The notes under the pieces: generated by a model
What the model was told of the DNA's origin: nothing
Database searches by the model: none
What the model saw: only the letters and a program-made list of their open reading frames with translations
Assembly: GCA_003952965.2 (NCBI GenBank)
Contig: CM025856.1
Location: 4,866,517-4,930,516 of the forward strand
Direction: 5' to 3'
DNA length: 64,000 nucleotides
Source of the DNA: Morella rubra
Taxonomy: Eukaryota; Streptophyta; Magnoliopsida; Fagales; Myricaceae
Made by a program: the position numbers and the translations under genes
Shown: piece after piece, positions 62,695 to 64,000 of the stretch
Layout of the letters: each line of letters begins with the position of its first letter
Position numbering within the stretch: position 1 is the first letter of the stretch

Positions 62695-63197
62695 GGGGTA
62701 ATGTCATTGTTTGCCCCTTAATTATGGATCAATTGCAAATGTGCCCCTTAACTATCAAAACTGCGATTTACGTATCTTAAGTTTATAAAATTTTCAATGT
62801 TCACCCCTATCTGAATTTCCGTTAAGTTAGACGGAAATACATGTGAAATGTCTGAAATGCTCCTCCAAGACTAAATTATTAAAAATATTAAAAATTTCAT
62901 TAAAATAAAAACATTATATTTAAAAAAGGTTATTTTTTAAAAATAAAACTATTGAAACTCTATTTTAGTAATCTATATATTTTTAATTAATTTCTTGAAT
63001 TTTTATTTATTTTTAAAATTGTCATAGAGGGGCATTTTAGTAATTTTATATGTATTTTTGTCTGACTTAATGAAAATTTGAACGGGGGGCGTATATTGAT
63101 TATTTTCTTAAGTTAGAGGACGTAAACTCCATTTTCATAATTAGGGGGCAAGATTGCAATTGGCTCATAGTTAGGGGGCAAATAAAGACATTACCCC
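62695..63197. mobile_element. MULE-type MITE, 503 bp (relative of 35353-35849)
   Basis: Ends are inverted: ggggtaatgtcattgtttgc at the left and ggggtaatgtctttatttgc on the other strand at the right. A diverged 9-bp duplication flanks them, ttcatattt (62686-62694) and ttcctattg (63198-63206). The interior aligns along its length with the element at 35353, including ctattgaaactctattt. Confidence 0.82.
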
Positions 63198-63206
63198 TTC
63201 CTATTG

Positions 63207-64000
63207 TATTCAAGCCCCATTTGAGAGAGAAAAATTCCTTTCAGCCTTCAGACAAAAAAGCGATCAAATTTTCTACCACCCAATCGCCATTATCACCAAC
63301 CTTCTGTTGTAAAGTCTTTAGAGTGTTGAACTAGTTTGGTTGCCGGAGTTTCGGCGTTGAACAAGATTGCTTGCACAGAGTCTGTAAAATTAACCTCAGA
63401 GAGTTGAGGGATAACTGCACGAGGCAGGTCTGGGTTGGAGTACCTAGATTATTACATCGGGATGATCAGAGTCAAGCAACAGGGTTTGCTCGCGTATAAA
63501 GTGATCAGTATTTGCTTTTATTTTCTGTTAGTTATTTTGTTGATTTTGAGTGTTGACTTGCAGATCTAGATAGGACATTTTTAGGACTTGTTCTCAAATT
63601 GTCATAAATTTTTAATTAGAGGGAAAAACACCTATTCATTCCTTCTAGGTATGTTATTAGGGTTTAAACCATATTTTTTAAAATTTGAGAAACTGTGATG
63701 TTGGTAGGATAGTGGATTGTTTTGGTGATTATTTGATAGTTGTTTGTAGGAGTTGATAGGGTTTTGTAACCGATTTTCATGAATAGTTTTCGGTTATAGC
63801 ATTCAAACGGTGTTTATTACCATTAGGATGGTATTCGTTTTACGATAGACCGTTCGAACGTGTAATTATATCGTTAGGATGGTATTTGTTTTACGATAGA
63901 CCGTTAGGATGAAGTTAACTAGCGTAGAATGCTAAATGATAATGTGAAAACATAAGATTCTGTGAATAATTTTAAATTTAAAGTGCATTTTCTAGAGTTT
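63207..64000. other. Spacer at right edge
   Basis: AT-rich sequence without a supported gene. The stretch 63230-63500 shares words with 35890-36180 (attgagagagaaaaat, gttgccggagtt/gctaccggagtt, attacat.gggatg/ggggtg), suggesting that the flank beside the MULE-type MITE has a common origin in both places. Confidence 0.45.
63823..63925. repeat. 51-bp tandem repeat
   Basis: The unit ttaggatggtattcgtttta followed by cgatagaccgtt occurs twice at a 51-bp period, with part of a third unit starting. Non-coding, near the window's right edge. Confidence 0.75.

Noticed and set aside
1-64000. tRNA, rRNA or miRNA genes
   Set aside because: I looked for cloverleaf-type motifs and conserved rRNA words and saw none that I can support by eye; a covariance-model scan would be needed to be sure.

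Overview
The window is nuclear DNA of a dicot plant. It has AT-rich spacers, short GT-AG introns, dense transposon relics, and genes whose best matches in memory are Arabidopsis proteins. The long intergenic spacers and mix of LINE, MULE, MITE and Ty1/copia relics suit a woody eudicot, but the species cannot be fixed from sequence alone.

Layout. 1-4.4 kb is spacer with one LINE relic. 4.4-10.3 kb (minus) is a 13-exon gene for a synergin-like AP-1 accessory protein. 12.0-13.6 kb (minus) encodes a small GPI-anchored secreted protein. 14.2-16.0 kb (plus), divergent from it, encodes a short-chain dehydrogenase of the NADPH-dependent aldehyde reductase / glucose-ribitol dehydrogenase type, with a seed/ABA-like promoter. 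17.8-22.1 kb (minus) is mevalonate kinase, a cytosolic isoprenoid-pathway enzyme. From 25 to 52 kb lies a tandem array of indole-3-acetamide amidase (AMI1) genes, all on the minus strand: copy A (25.7-29.7 kb, one frameshift near the 3' end), a solo exon 1 (31.5 kb), copy B (38.0-43.7 kb, a pseudogene hosting an LTR-element fossil) and copy C (47.9-51.7 kb, intact). The spacers between them are duplicated too and hold LINE relics and MITEs.

51.87-58.91 kb is a complete Mutator-like element (MULE) with terminal inverted repeats of about 340-365 bp and a near-perfect 9-bp target duplication. It carries a decayed transposase gene (plus strand) and, convergent to it, a partly duplicated GRF-type zinc-finger gene. 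It sits only about 150 bp upstream of AMI1-C, the only intact amidase copy. 58.9-64 kb is gene-poor: a Ty1/copia Gag/protease fossil, a Tourist-like MITE, a MULE-type MITE and a short tandem repeat.

Themes. Hormone and metabolite genes (AMI1 making auxin from indole-3-acetamide, mevalonate kinase, aldehyde reductase) are neighbours by position; nothing in the sequence shows that they work as a unit. The points most worth following are the graded decay of the AMI1 array, the MULE with GRF cargo at the promoter of its intact copy, and the exon and repeat duplication in the synergin-like gene.
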